From: JASHVB01 sp035508435
Lineage (GTDB): Bacteria; Pseudomonadota; Alphaproteobacteria; Acetobacterales; Acetobacteraceae
Direction of reading: 5' to 3'
Length of the DNA: 64,000 nt
Assembly: GCA_035508435.1 (NCBI GenBank)
Contig: DATJNA010000010.1
Location: 12,724-76,723, forward strand
The notes beneath the pieces were generated by a model. The model was given only the letters and a program-made list of their open reading frames with translations, searched no databases and had not been told where the DNA came from. The position numbers were made by a program, and so were the translations under genes. Of this stretch, positions 43,699 through 52,022 are shown piece by piece. The first letter of the stretch is position 1; each line of letters begins with the position of its first letter.

Positions 43699-44397
43699 AT
43701 GAGCAAGCGTCTCGCCGTGGTGACCGGCGGCACGCGCGGCATCGGCGCCGCGATCGCCGACCGGCTGGCGGCGGATGGCTTTCGCGTCATCGTCGCCGCA
43801 CGGCACCCCCCGACGGCATGCGCCCACGAATGCAGCGCCTGCGACGTGACCGACGCGGCCTCGGTGCGGACGCTGTTTTCCCGCCTGTCGCGCGTGGACT
43901 CGCTGGTGAATTGTGCCGGCCTGGCAGGCGTGAACGCGCTGGACGGCGACGACGCGCTTTGGCACGCGATCATCGCAGCGAACCTGCATGGCACATACTA
44001 CTGCTGCAAGGCGTCGTTGCCCCTGCTGCCTGACGGTAGCGGGCGCATCGTCAACATCGCCTCGGTGCTGGGTCTGCGGGGTGTGCCGGACCAGACGGCC
44101 TATTGCGCCGCCAAGCACGGCGTCGTCGGCTTCACCCGTGCCCTCGCGCTGGCCGTGGCGCCGCGCGGCATCACCGTGAATGCGGTTTGTCCCGGCTGGG
44201 TGGACACGGACATGGCCCGGCAGCGCTTTGTCGAATTGGGCATCTCGCGCGAGGAAGCCGCCGCCGGTATCCCGACCGGCCACATCGCCACGCCCGCCGA
44301 GGTCGCCGACGCGGTCGCCTGGCTGCTGCGCCCGGAGGCGCGCAGCGTCACCGGCCAGGCGCTGCCGATCGAGGGCGGCACAATGGCGCGCGCGTGA
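43699..44397 (+). CDS. SDR family oxidoreductase
   Basis: This 232-residue short-chain dehydrogenase has TGGTRGIGAA at 9-18, NCAGLAGVNALDG, catalytic SVLGLRGVPDQTAYCAAKHG and PGWVDTDM, and ends SVTGQALPIEGGTMARA. VAARHPPTA after the second strand suggests NADP(H) preference through the Arg. It follows another SDR gene by 49 bp. Together with the SDR at 40548 on the other strand they form a group of three around the IS5-type element. Confidence 0.85.
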   Translation: MSKRLAVVTGGTRGIGAAIADRLAADGFRVIVAARHPPTACAHECSACDVTDAASVRTLFSRLSRVDSLVNCAGLAGVNALDGDDALWHAIIAANLHGTYYCCKASLPLLPDGSGRIVNIASVLGLRGVPDQTAYCAAKHGVVGFTRALALAVAPRGITVNAVCPGWVDTDMARQRFVELGISREEAAAGIPTGHIATPAEVADAVAWLLRPEARSVTGQALPIEGGTMARA

Positions 44398-44508
44398 CCG
44401 CTCTCACGTCGCGCGGGTGAACTCTTTCAAGTGGCGCGGCTGACAGGTCCCGAGTCGCGCGCATGACCTCTCCCGCCTCGGGCGCGGCAGGGCTATAGGG
44501 GCAACGCC

Positions 44509-45447
44509 ATGTCTCGCCAGGTCCGTAGTCCGTCTCCGCGCTTCCGCATTGTCGCGACCGTCGCCGGCCTGTGCCTGGCAGTCGGCGTGATGACCACCCT
44601 CGTCTCCTACTCCGTCACCCTCTATCGTCTGTTCTGCCAGGCCACCGGCGCCGGCGGCTACACCCAGCGCGCCGCGTCGGATACCGCCGCGGCCTCCGCT
44701 CACGCCGTCACGGTGTCTTTCAACACGGATGTTGCCCCCGGCCTGCCCTGGCGCTTCGAGCCGGTGCAGCGCAGCGTCACCGTGCATCTCGGCCAGGAGT
44801 CGCTGGTGTTCTTCGAAGCCGAGAACCTGTCGGACCATCCGATCGTCGGCCACGCCACGTTCAACGTCACCCCCGACCGGGTCGGCCTCTATTTCAAGAA
44901 GATCCAGTGCTTCTGCTTCACCGAGGAACGCCTGGCCCCGCATCAGAAGGTCGAGATGCCGGTCGATTTCTTCGTCGATCCCCGCATGGCGGCCGATCCC
45001 GACGCCACCGAGGTCAACAACATCGTGCTCTCCTACACCTTCTTCGAATCGCGCCAACCCGACGCTGCCCAGGACCTCGCGCGCTTCGACAACCGGCCGC
45101 CCGATCCGGCCGCGGGGCGCGTGTTATTCGCAACCGTCTGCGGCGCCTGCCATGCACTGGACCGCAACAAGGTCGGCCCGAAGCTGCAAGGCGTGGTGGG
45201 GCGGCGCGCCGGCAGCGTCCCCGGTTATCCGTATTCGACCGCGTTGGCACAGTCCGGGATCGCCTGGGACGCTGCGTCGCTCGACAAGTGGCTTGCCGGG
45301 CCGCAGCACTTCATTCCGGGCGCGACGATGCCGTTCAGCCTGCCCGACGCGGTACGCCGGCGCGACATGATCGCGTATCTCGAAACGCTGACGCCGGGCG
45401 CGGCAAAGGAGCAGGCGGCCGTCGTGCCGAAGCCGCCGCCGGGGTAG
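44509..45447 (+). CDS. CtaG/Cox11 copper chaperone fused to a cytochrome c domain
   Basis: Residues 1-200 form a Cox11/CtaG protein: one N-terminal membrane helix (about 16-36), then the periplasmic immunoglobulin-like domain with FNTDVAPGLPWRF, the copper-binding CFCF (134-137) and EVNNIVLSYTFF. This part inserts copper into the CuB site of haem-copper oxidases. Residues 200-295 are a class I cytochrome c domain with haem motif CGACH (211-215), KVGPKLQGVVGRRAG and the axial Met274 in GATMPF. A single frame joins the two without a break. No oxidase subunit genes are nearby. A fusion of this kind is unusual and may link copper delivery with electron transfer. Confidence 0.85.
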   Translation: MSRQVRSPSPRFRIVATVAGLCLAVGVMTTLVSYSVTLYRLFCQATGAGGYTQRAASDTAAASAHAVTVSFNTDVAPGLPWRFEPVQRSVTVHLGQESLVFFEAENLSDHPIVGHATFNVTPDRVGLYFKKIQCFCFTEERLAPHQKVEMPVDFFVDPRMAADPDATEVNNIVLSYTFFESRQPDAAQDLARFDNRPPDPAAGRVLFATVCGACHALDRNKVGPKLQGVVGRRAGSVPGYPYSTALAQSGIAWDAASLDKWLAGPQHFIPGATMPFSLPDAVRRRDMIAYLETLTPGAAKEQAAVVPKPPPG

Positions 45448-45582
45448 TCTGGTGCCATTGCGAGCGGACCGTAGCATTCCCGGTCGAGCGACACGGGACC
45501 AACCGACCTGGATCGCTTCGTTCGCAAAGACGGGGGGCGCAGGAAGGGCGCGTCAGGGTTACGGCAGTGGGAACCGCGCGCT

Positions 45583-46215
45583 TCAATCGCCCAGCACGAA
45601 CGTTGCCAATTCGTCGAGGTCGCGCGTGTGGCGCAGCGGCGCGGGTGCTTCGGCGGGTTTCGCCATGCCGATACGATTGTGCCACCAGACCGGCAGGCCG
45701 ACGCGCGATGCGCCGACCAGGTCGTAAGCGGAGCCGGCGACAAACAGGCATTGCTCCGGGGCAACGCCGAGTTCCGCGAGAGCCAGGCGGTAGGGCCGCG
45801 GATCCGGCTTGTAGAACCCGGCACGTTCGGCAGTGACAACCGCGGCAAATGCCACACCGACGCGATCGGCGGCCACGCGGCCGAGGGCTTCGGAGCAATT
45901 CGTGGCGACGCCGAGCCTGACTCCGGCGTCTGCCAGCCGCCCTAATGCGGCCGTCACGCCCGGCCATGGCTGCAATTCGCCGTAACGCGCGGCGAGCGTC
46001 TCCGCGGCGTCGCGACCGAGGCCGGTGGCGAACGCCGCCTGCGCCACCAGCGCCTCATAAGAGCGATAGGCACCGGCATCGTAGGTGAGCCGCAGATAGG
46101 CCGATCGCCACGCGCGGCCAGCGGCCTCGCTGGCGGCGACCGAATCCCACAAGGCCCAACTGTCGAGCAAGGCGGTGAGAAGATCGAACAGTACGGCATG
46201 GTAACGGCGTGGCAC
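45583..46215 (-). CDS. haloacid dehalogenase (HAD) superfamily hydrolase
   Basis: This 210-residue protein resembles type II haloacid dehalogenase/phosphatase members. It has nucleophile Asp11 in VLFDLLTALLDSW, motif II in VATNCSEAL, Lys in FYKPDPRPY and motif IV in FVAGSAYDLVGA. The usual Gly-Thr after the first Asp is replaced (LLTAL), as in dehalogenase-like forms. The start is taken as GTG 46215; the open frame upstream has no family match. The gene is divergent from the racemase-family gene at 46276, with 60 bp between the starts. Confidence 0.8.
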   Translation of the reverse strand: MPRRYHAVLFDLLTALLDSWALWDSVAASEAAGRAWRSAYLRLTYDAGAYRSYEALVAQAAFATGLGRDAAETLAARYGELQPWPGVTAALGRLADAGVRLGVATNCSEALGRVAADRVGVAFAAVVTAERAGFYKPDPRPYRLALAELGVAPEQCLFVAGSAYDLVGASRVGLPVWWHNRIGMAKPAEAPAPLRHTRDLDELATFVLGD

Positions 46216-46275
46216 GATGGGGTTCCTCGCGGCGGCCGCCGCAGCATGCCACAGTCGCGGGGAATGGAGGCAAGG

Positions 46276-47283
46276 ATGCAGTCCACGACACGGGCCATTG
46301 CGACCTACCGCACAATCGACATGCATACCGCCGGCGAGCCGGTGCGGATCGTGCTGGATGGATTTCCCGAGCCCCGCGGCGACTCCGTGCTGGCAAAGCG
46401 CGCCGACGCGATGGCGCGCCTCGATGTGCACCGGCGCCGGCTGATGTTGGAGCCGCGCGGCCATGCCGAGATGTATGGCGCCCTGCCCATCGTCGCGTCG
46501 GAGCCGCGCGCGGCCTTCGGCGTGTTGTTCTTGCACCATTCCGGTTTCAGCACCATGTGCGGGCACGCCACGATCGCGCTGGGGCGCTGGGCGGTGGATA
46601 GCGGACGCGTGGGATTGCACGACGGCTGCGCCGATTTCGTGCTGGAATGTCCGTGCGGCCCGGTCGATGTGCATGTGCGCGACGGTGGTGCGTCGGTGGC
46701 GTTCGACAGCGTGCCGGGATTTGCCGCGGCGTTGGACCTGGCGGTGGCGGTGCCTGGATTCGGCCAGGTGGTTTGCGATATCGGCTACGGCGGCGCGTTC
46801 TATGCGATTCTGCCGGCGGCGCGCCTGGGCATCGATCTGGCGCGCGATCGGCTGGAACGCCAGCGCGCCGCGGCGCGCGCGGTGACGGATGCGATCCGCG
46901 CGACGCATCCAGTGCGGCATCCCGCCGGACCGGACCTGGGTTTTCTCTACGGCACGATCCTGACCGACGATGCGCCCGCCAGCGCAGTCAGTCGCAACCT
47001 GTGCGTGTTCGGCGCGGGCCAGATCGATCGCAGCCCCACCGGCAGCGGCGTAACCGCGCGACTGGCGGTGGAGGCGAGCCGAGGCCTGCTGCGGCCAGGG
47101 GTCGAGCGGCGGATTGTGGGTCCGACCGGCGTTCCGTTCACCGGCGTCGTGCTGGCGGAACAACGGATCGGGGAGATGCAGGCGTTTCGCGTGGGCGTCT
47201 CGGGTAGCGCCTTCTATAGCGGGGAGGCCACATTCGTGGTGGAGGAGAGCGACGTGTTGGGTGACGGATTCAGTGTTGGCTGA
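46276..47283 (+). CDS. proline racemase family protein, trans-3-hydroxy-L-proline dehydratase type
   Basis: This 335-residue protein has DMHTAGEPVRIV near the start and the first active-site Cys95 in STMCGHATIALGR. At the second catalytic position the motif is DRSPTGSGV with Thr255 where racemases and 4-hydroxyproline epimerases carry Cys. Within the family that Cys-to-Thr change marks trans-3-hydroxy-L-proline dehydratase, which makes pyrroline-2-carboxylate. I chose ATG 46276 because GGAGG lies 5 nt upstream. It is divergent from the HAD gene. Tandem 18-bp repeats follow its stop codon. Confidence 0.85.
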   Translation: MQSTTRAIATYRTIDMHTAGEPVRIVLDGFPEPRGDSVLAKRADAMARLDVHRRRLMLEPRGHAEMYGALPIVASEPRAAFGVLFLHHSGFSTMCGHATIALGRWAVDSGRVGLHDGCADFVLECPCGPVDVHVRDGGASVAFDSVPGFAAALDLAVAVPGFGQVVCDIGYGGAFYAILPAARLGIDLARDRLERQRAAARAVTDAIRATHPVRHPAGPDLGFLYGTILTDDAPASAVSRNLCVFGAGQIDRSPTGSGVTARLAVEASRGLLRPGVERRIVGPTGVPFTGVVLAEQRIGEMQAFRVGVSGSAFYSGEATFVVEESDVLGDGFSVG

Positions 47284-47293
47284 TTGGGCCTCG

Positions 47294-47363
47294 CCTCATT
47301 GCGAGGCGCCCTGTCACTGTGAGACGCCCTGTCACTGCGAGGCGCCCTGTCACTGCGAGGCGC
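47294..47363. repeat. 18-bp tandem repeat
   Basis: Three full units of CCTGTCACTGCGAGGCGC (first unit with two changes) follow a partial unit CCTCATTGCGAGGCGC. The array begins about 10 bp after the stop of the racemase-family gene and has no coding role. Confidence 0.8.
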
Positions 47364-47489
47364 AAATGACATAACGGCAATGACGTCGGGATAATGACAA
47401 CGCCACAGCGATTGCCGCCTGGCTGAGACGACAGGCCGCGCCGCGCGCCATTGCGTGGCATGGTGGTCCGTGCTTGAACGCGCGCCCCC

Positions 47490-48722
47490 ATGGTCCAGGC
47501 AATCGGCATCGATTTCGGCACTACGAACAGTGTGGTCGCGCTGTTGCACGACGATGGCAGCGTGACCACGCAGCGTCACGATTCGCTATACGTGTTCCGC
47601 TCGGTGCTTTGCTTTTGGCCGGAACCGGCACGTGGCCGCACGCTGCTGCGCCACGCCGCGGGACCAGCCTCGATCGCCGCCTATCTCGAGGATCCGCTCG
47701 ACAGCCGCCTGCTGATGTCGATGAAGACCTACCTGGCACAGCGCAGCTTCGCTGAGACCCGCATTTTCGGCCATCCCTTCACCCTGCCGCGCCTGATCGC
47801 CTTGTTCTTGCGCGCGCTGCTGGCCGATGTGCCGCGACCGCGCCGCGTGGTGGTTGGCCGCCCGGTCCGTTTCGCCGGCGAATTCGTCGACGACGAACTC
47901 GGTGCCGAGCGCCTGCGCGCTGCCTGCGCCGAAGCCGGGCTTCCCGATGTCGCGTTGGCGCTCGAACCGCAGGCCGCGGGAATCCGCTTCGCGCGTACGC
48001 TGTCCCAGGCCGCGACCGTGCTGATCGGCGACTTCGGCGGCGGCACCAGCGATTTTTCCATCCTGCGTTTTGATCCACGCCGCGGCGTCACGCCGCTCGG
48101 TCATGCCGGCATCGGCATCGCCGGCGATGTTTTCGACTATCGGATCATCGACAAGGCCATCGCACCATTGCTCGGCAAGGGCGACATGTATCGGGTGATG
48201 GGCAAGACGCTGCCGGTCCCGCCAGATTTCTTCTCCGGCTTTGCGCGTTGGCACCTGCTGTCGCTGATGCGCACGCCGCGCACGCTGCGCTCGATCGCCG
48301 AGGTGGCGCGTACCTCGGACCAGCCGGAGCGGCTGCACCACCTGATGGCGCTGATCGAAGATGGCCAGGGCTACGCGCTGTATCAGTGCGTCGCCGGTGC
48401 CAAAGCGGCACTGTCCCGCGAGGAGACCGCCATTCTGCATTTTCGGCACAAGAACTTCGCGATCGAACGAACCATCGGCTGCGCCGACTTCGAGTCCTGG
48501 ATTGCAGCCGATCTCGACCGGCTTGCAGCGACCGTGGACCGTGCACTGGCCGGCGCGGGCATGACTCCGGATGCCATTGATCGGGTGTTCCTGACGGGCG
48601 GAACGGCCTTCGTGCCAGCCGTCCGCCGCTTGTTCGAAACCCGCTTCGGCGCGGACAAGCTCGCGGGTGGCGGCGAATTCGTCTCGGTCGCCGAGGGGCT
48701 GGCCTTGATCGACGGCGATTGA
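47490..48722 (+). CDS. Hsp70 family protein (YegD-like)
   Basis: This 410-residue protein consists of an Hsp70 nucleotide-binding domain with IGIDFGTTNSVVAL at 5-18 (phosphate 1), VLIGDFGGGTSDFSIL (phosphate 2, near 180) and VFLTGGTAFVPAVRR (adenosine motif, near 370). It has no typical substrate-binding domain, as in the YegD/DnaK-like orphan chaperones. It is not near dnaJ or grpE. Its client is unknown. A start at ATG 47490 fits the family N-terminus. Confidence 0.85.
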   Translation: MVQAIGIDFGTTNSVVALLHDDGSVTTQRHDSLYVFRSVLCFWPEPARGRTLLRHAAGPASIAAYLEDPLDSRLLMSMKTYLAQRSFAETRIFGHPFTLPRLIALFLRALLADVPRPRRVVVGRPVRFAGEFVDDELGAERLRAACAEAGLPDVALALEPQAAGIRFARTLSQAATVLIGDFGGGTSDFSILRFDPRRGVTPLGHAGIGIAGDVFDYRIIDKAIAPLLGKGDMYRVMGKTLPVPPDFFSGFARWHLLSLMRTPRTLRSIAEVARTSDQPERLHHLMALIEDGQGYALYQCVAGAKAALSREETAILHFRHKNFAIERTIGCADFESWIAADLDRLAATVDRALAGAGMTPDAIDRVFLTGGTAFVPAVRRLFETRFGADKLAGGGEFVSVAEGLALIDGD

Positions 48723-48786
48723 TCGCGGCAGAGTCCGCCCGCTGTTCGCGCCCGCACCTGAACGATGAGAGCGAACTGCCGTAATA

Positions 48787-49077
48787 ATGAAGGCAATCCC
48801 GCTGAACCATGAAGCGGAACCCTTCACCCGCCGTGTCGTGTGGTTCGAGGAGCCGACTGAGGCGCTCGCTGATCCCGTACGTTTCATAGCCTACGCGATG
48901 GCGTCGGCAACACATGAGGATATGAAGGTGCTGCGCCGCCATGTGTCTGACGCGGACTTCCGGGAGGCGCTCGACAAGGCACCACCCGGCATCATTGATG
49001 CTCGATCATGGGCTTATTGGAATTCAAAAGTGGGGCGGTACCCCGCACCCCCATTACCAAAGCGCATGGTGAGGTGA
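48787..49077 (+). CDS. small conserved hypothetical protein
   Basis: This 96-residue soluble protein has RRVVWFEEPTEALADPVRFIAYAMA, THEDMKVLRRHVSDADFREALDKAPPGI and WAYWNSKVGRYPAPPLPKR. The pattern is well ordered and recalls a short alphaproteobacterial family often found next to nucleotidyltransferase-type toxins, but no such partner is adjacent here. The start is taken as ATG 48787. It lies 64 bp after the Hsp70-like gene on the same strand. Confidence 0.6.
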   Translation: MKAIPLNHEAEPFTRRVVWFEEPTEALADPVRFIAYAMASATHEDMKVLRRHVSDADFREALDKAPPGIIDARSWAYWNSKVGRYPAPPLPKRMVR

Positions 49078-49195
49078 CAGACCTGCGGCCTCACGACCGA
49101 AGATCATGCGATGCAGCGCCGAACCCTCTCACGAGGCAGAATCAGCGGCAGACGTTACAGAGTTCGTCCGCTGCCACCGAGGCGCCGCGCAAACC

Positions 49196-50227
49196 CTATC
49201 CCCCGACAATCCGCGCGAGCACTTCGCCGGCGCGCCGGCACTGCGCCGTATCGACATTCAAATGCGTCACTGCCCGCACCGTGCGCGCCGCGAATGCCGA
49301 CACCAGCACCCCTTGCTCCTGCGCCGCGCGCACCACCGCGGCGGCATCCGGCAACGGCTCCGGCACACGGAAGATCACGATGTTGCTTTGAACAGTTGCA
49401 AGATCGATCTCTGCGCGCGTGCCTGCCACATGCTCCGCGAGCCGTCGTGCATTGGCGTGGTCCTCGGCCAGCCGGTCCATGTTGTGATCCAGCGCGTAGA
49501 GTCCCGCCGCGGCGAGAATCCCCGATTGCCGCATTGCGCCGCCGAACATGCGCCGTGCCCGCACCGCGCGCGCCATATGCGTCTTGCTGCCGCAGATCAG
49601 GCTGCCGACCGGACAGCCAAGGCCCTTCGAGAGCGCCACCGACACCACGTCGAACGGCGCCGCGAGTTCCGCCAATGACCGCTGGCTTGCCGCCGCGGCA
49701 TTGAACAGGCGCGCACCGTCGAGATAGGTCGCGAGGCCAAGCTCGCCCGCACTGCGACAGATCGCCGCCACCTCGTCCTGCGGGAACACCACGCCGCCGC
49801 CGCGGTTATGTGTGTTCTCGATCGCCACCAGAGTGGTGGGGGGAAACACGATATGGCCCGGTGGCTTGAATGCGGCGCGAACATCCGCGGCGAAGAACAA
49901 GCCGCCGCTACCGATGGTGGTGAACTGCACGCCGGAATTGGCCGCGGCGGCGCCCGACTCGTGCCACACCACATGCGCTTCCTCCCCAACCAGAACGTCG
50001 TCCCCCGGGCGCGTCAGCAGCTTCAGGCCGATCTGATTTGCCATGGTACCGCTGGGCAGGAACAGGGCGGCTTCCTTGCCGAGCAATGCGGCAACACGCT
50101 CTTGCAGGGCGTTGACCGACGGGTCTTCGCCATACTGGTCGTCGCCGACCGGCGCGCGCGCCATCGCCGCACGCATTGCCTCCGAGGGCAGCGTGACCGT
50201 GTCCGAACGCAGGTCGATGCGGTCCAT
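49196..50227 (-). CDS. threonine aldolase
   Basis: This 343-residue PLP-dependent fold-type I enzyme has RSDTVTLPSEAMRAAM at the start, GTMANQIGL, the aspartate in YLDGARLFNAA, and the PLP lysine in VSVALSKGLGCPVGS. It matches beta-eliminating lyases of the threonine aldolase group, which split threonine or allo-threonine to glycine and acetaldehyde. L- or D-specificity cannot be told. GGAGG lies 7 nt before the ATG at 50227. Confidence 0.9.
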   Translation of the reverse strand: MDRIDLRSDTVTLPSEAMRAAMARAPVGDDQYGEDPSVNALQERVAALLGKEAALFLPSGTMANQIGLKLLTRPGDDVLVGEEAHVVWHESGAAAANSGVQFTTIGSGGLFFAADVRAAFKPPGHIVFPPTTLVAIENTHNRGGGVVFPQDEVAAICRSAGELGLATYLDGARLFNAAAASQRSLAELAAPFDVVSVALSKGLGCPVGSLICGSKTHMARAVRARRMFGGAMRQSGILAAAGLYALDHNMDRLAEDHANARRLAEHVAGTRAEIDLATVQSNIVIFRVPEPLPDAAAVVRAAQEQGVLVSAFAARTVRAVTHLNVDTAQCRRAGEVLARIVGG

Positions 50228-50383
50228 GGATTGCCTCCGTTTGCCGATCGGCGTCGTGTGTCATCAGAGAGGAGGCGAGGCAATCCCCCATGTCGGAACC
50301 ACGAAGAAAGGTCCGGACCACGAAGCAAGACCCGAACCACGAACAAAGCCCGGGACCCTGTCGCGGTCCAGGAACACTGCGCG

Positions 50384-51130
50384 TTAGCGCAGCACCCGTG
50401 CCAATGCGGCCAACGCATTCAGCGCCGGCGGGAAGCCGCTTAGCGGCGCGGTCTGGATCACGGCCTCGATGACTTCCTCCCGCGTCAGCCCCGCGTTCAG
50501 CGCCGACTCGCCGAACTTCGCGACTTGCTCCGGCAGGCGCAGCGCGGTGAATGCGGCCACCGCGATCAGCGCGCGAGTGCGGCGGTCCGCGCCGGGGCGG
50601 AACCAGATCTCGCCATAGCCATATTGGATCGCCAGCGGATACAGTGCGCCGGTGACCGGGTTGTCGGGCGCGGCGTAGCCCGACTGTGCGCGCTCACCGT
50701 GCAGTTCGTGCATCAGCGTCCGGCCACGCGCCGTCAATTGGTCCAGCGCAACCTCGGCCAGAGGTTCCGGCGGGAACGCAATGCCGCGCGATGTGAACAC
50801 TGTTGCCGCCACCGGCAGGGTTTCTTCCGTGGCGGTGAAGCCGGCGTAGAGACCCGCCTGCACCAACACCTCGCGGATCGTTTCCGGCGCGACATCATGG
50901 TCCAGCGCCGCGCCGATCAACCGCCGCACCGCGGCCAACCGCGGGAACACCGCCACCGCGGCGAGGGCACAAATGATGCGGTCCGACAGCGCGAGGCCTG
51001 GCCGGGACCAGATGCCGCCGAACACCGCCTCGGTGAGCAAGGTGCCGAAGCCGGAGGGCAGGTCCGATGCGTCGCCTCGCAGCCGGTTGCGCATGGCTTC
51101 ACCCTGGTGACGCAGGTCCTTGCGGGTCAT
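50384..51130 (-). CDS. carboxymuconolactone decarboxylase family protein (two domains)
   Basis: This 248-residue protein contains two tandem CMD/AhpD-like helical domains: about 25-105 (LSDRIICALAAVAVFPRLAAVRR) and 155-240 (RRTRALIAVAAFTALRLPEQVAKF). The CxxC of AhpD is absent in both, so peroxidase activity is unlikely and a lactone-decarboxylase-like role is possible. I chose the ATG at 51130 with GGAGG upstream. Confidence 0.75.
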   Translation of the reverse strand: MTRKDLRHQGEAMRNRLRGDASDLPSGFGTLLTEAVFGGIWSRPGLALSDRIICALAAVAVFPRLAAVRRLIGAALDHDVAPETIREVLVQAGLYAGFTATEETLPVAATVFTSRGIAFPPEPLAEVALDQLTARGRTLMHELHGERAQSGYAAPDNPVTGALYPLAIQYGYGEIWFRPGADRRTRALIAVAAFTALRLPEQVAKFGESALNAGLTREEVIEAVIQTAPLSGFPPALNALAALARVLR

Positions 51131-51327
51131 GACGATTCCTCCGGCAATGCTTGTGCGGCAGACTGCGGCGGTGACGTGGCGCAGGCAACCGCCAGTACCA
51201 GTCACCGAAGCCGCCAGTGCAAGTGTCCGAAACCACCAGTGCCGGAGCACGAAAAGGATTTCATCTGGTTTGACGCGCCACGGCTCAGGCCGGTACGATG
51301 TGTGTCAGCTTACTGCGTAAATGCGCA

Positions 51328-51774
51328 ATGCCAACCGCAAGACCAGCGCGATTCTCAGATCTCCCGCTCCTGCTTGATCTGTTCCGCGTGTCGGAAGTGA
51401 GCGCGAGCGCCCAACCGTTCGAGCGTGCGGAACGCATCATGTCCGAGACCCTGGCACGCCAAGGCGTGACCATCTTCGTCTCGGAGGCGGATGGGAGGAT
51501 CGCCGCGACCTGCATGCTGATCACGGTGCCGAATTTGCTGCGCGGCGGACGGGCACACGGATTTCTCGAAAACGTCGTCACCCATCCCGACTATCGCGGG
51601 CAGGGACATGGCCGCACGGTGGTACGGGCCGCGCTGACGGAGGCATGGAACCGCGATTGCCACCATGTTTTGCTGCAAAGCGGCAGAGCAGATCCGCGGG
51701 TTCACCGCTTCTACGAAGCGCTCGGGTTTGAACCCGGCATCCGCATCGGTTATGTCGCGCGCCGCCAGGCATGA
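51328..51774 (+). CDS. GNAT family N-acetyltransferase
   Basis: This 148-residue protein begins MPTARPARFSDLPLLLDLF and has the acetyl-CoA binding loop in VVTHPDYRGQGHGRTVVRAAL (near 95-115), followed by FYEALGFEPG. This is the ordinary GNAT fold; the substrate is unknown. An upstream ATG at 51298 would add 10 residues. It stands alone on the plus strand. Confidence 0.85.
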   Translation: MPTARPARFSDLPLLLDLFRVSEVSASAQPFERAERIMSETLARQGVTIFVSEADGRIAATCMLITVPNLLRGGRAHGFLENVVTHPDYRGQGHGRTVVRAALTEAWNRDCHHVLLQSGRADPRVHRFYEALGFEPGIRIGYVARRQA

Positions 51775-52022
51775 TACGGTTTTGCGAGGGCGGTATGTGT
51801 CACCCTGCCGACCTACCTGATCCAGCCAATCACCTGCTCGGTTCGCGTGGCGGTGAGTGACCGTCATGCAGGCGCCCCCGGGGACGTTGCTCCGCGCGTA
51901 GACCGTCGCGGCGATTGGGTTTGACGCCGACTACGTCATCGCCGTATCCGGCCTGCCATGCGGCGGCGGCATCTGGAAACCGGCGCGTTTCGGCGGCAGA
52001 GTGCGAACTGGGGGACCTGCCC

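Noticed and set aside
47294..47363. CRISPR array
   Set aside because: The 18-bp units are directly adjacent with no unique spacers, and no cas genes are present.
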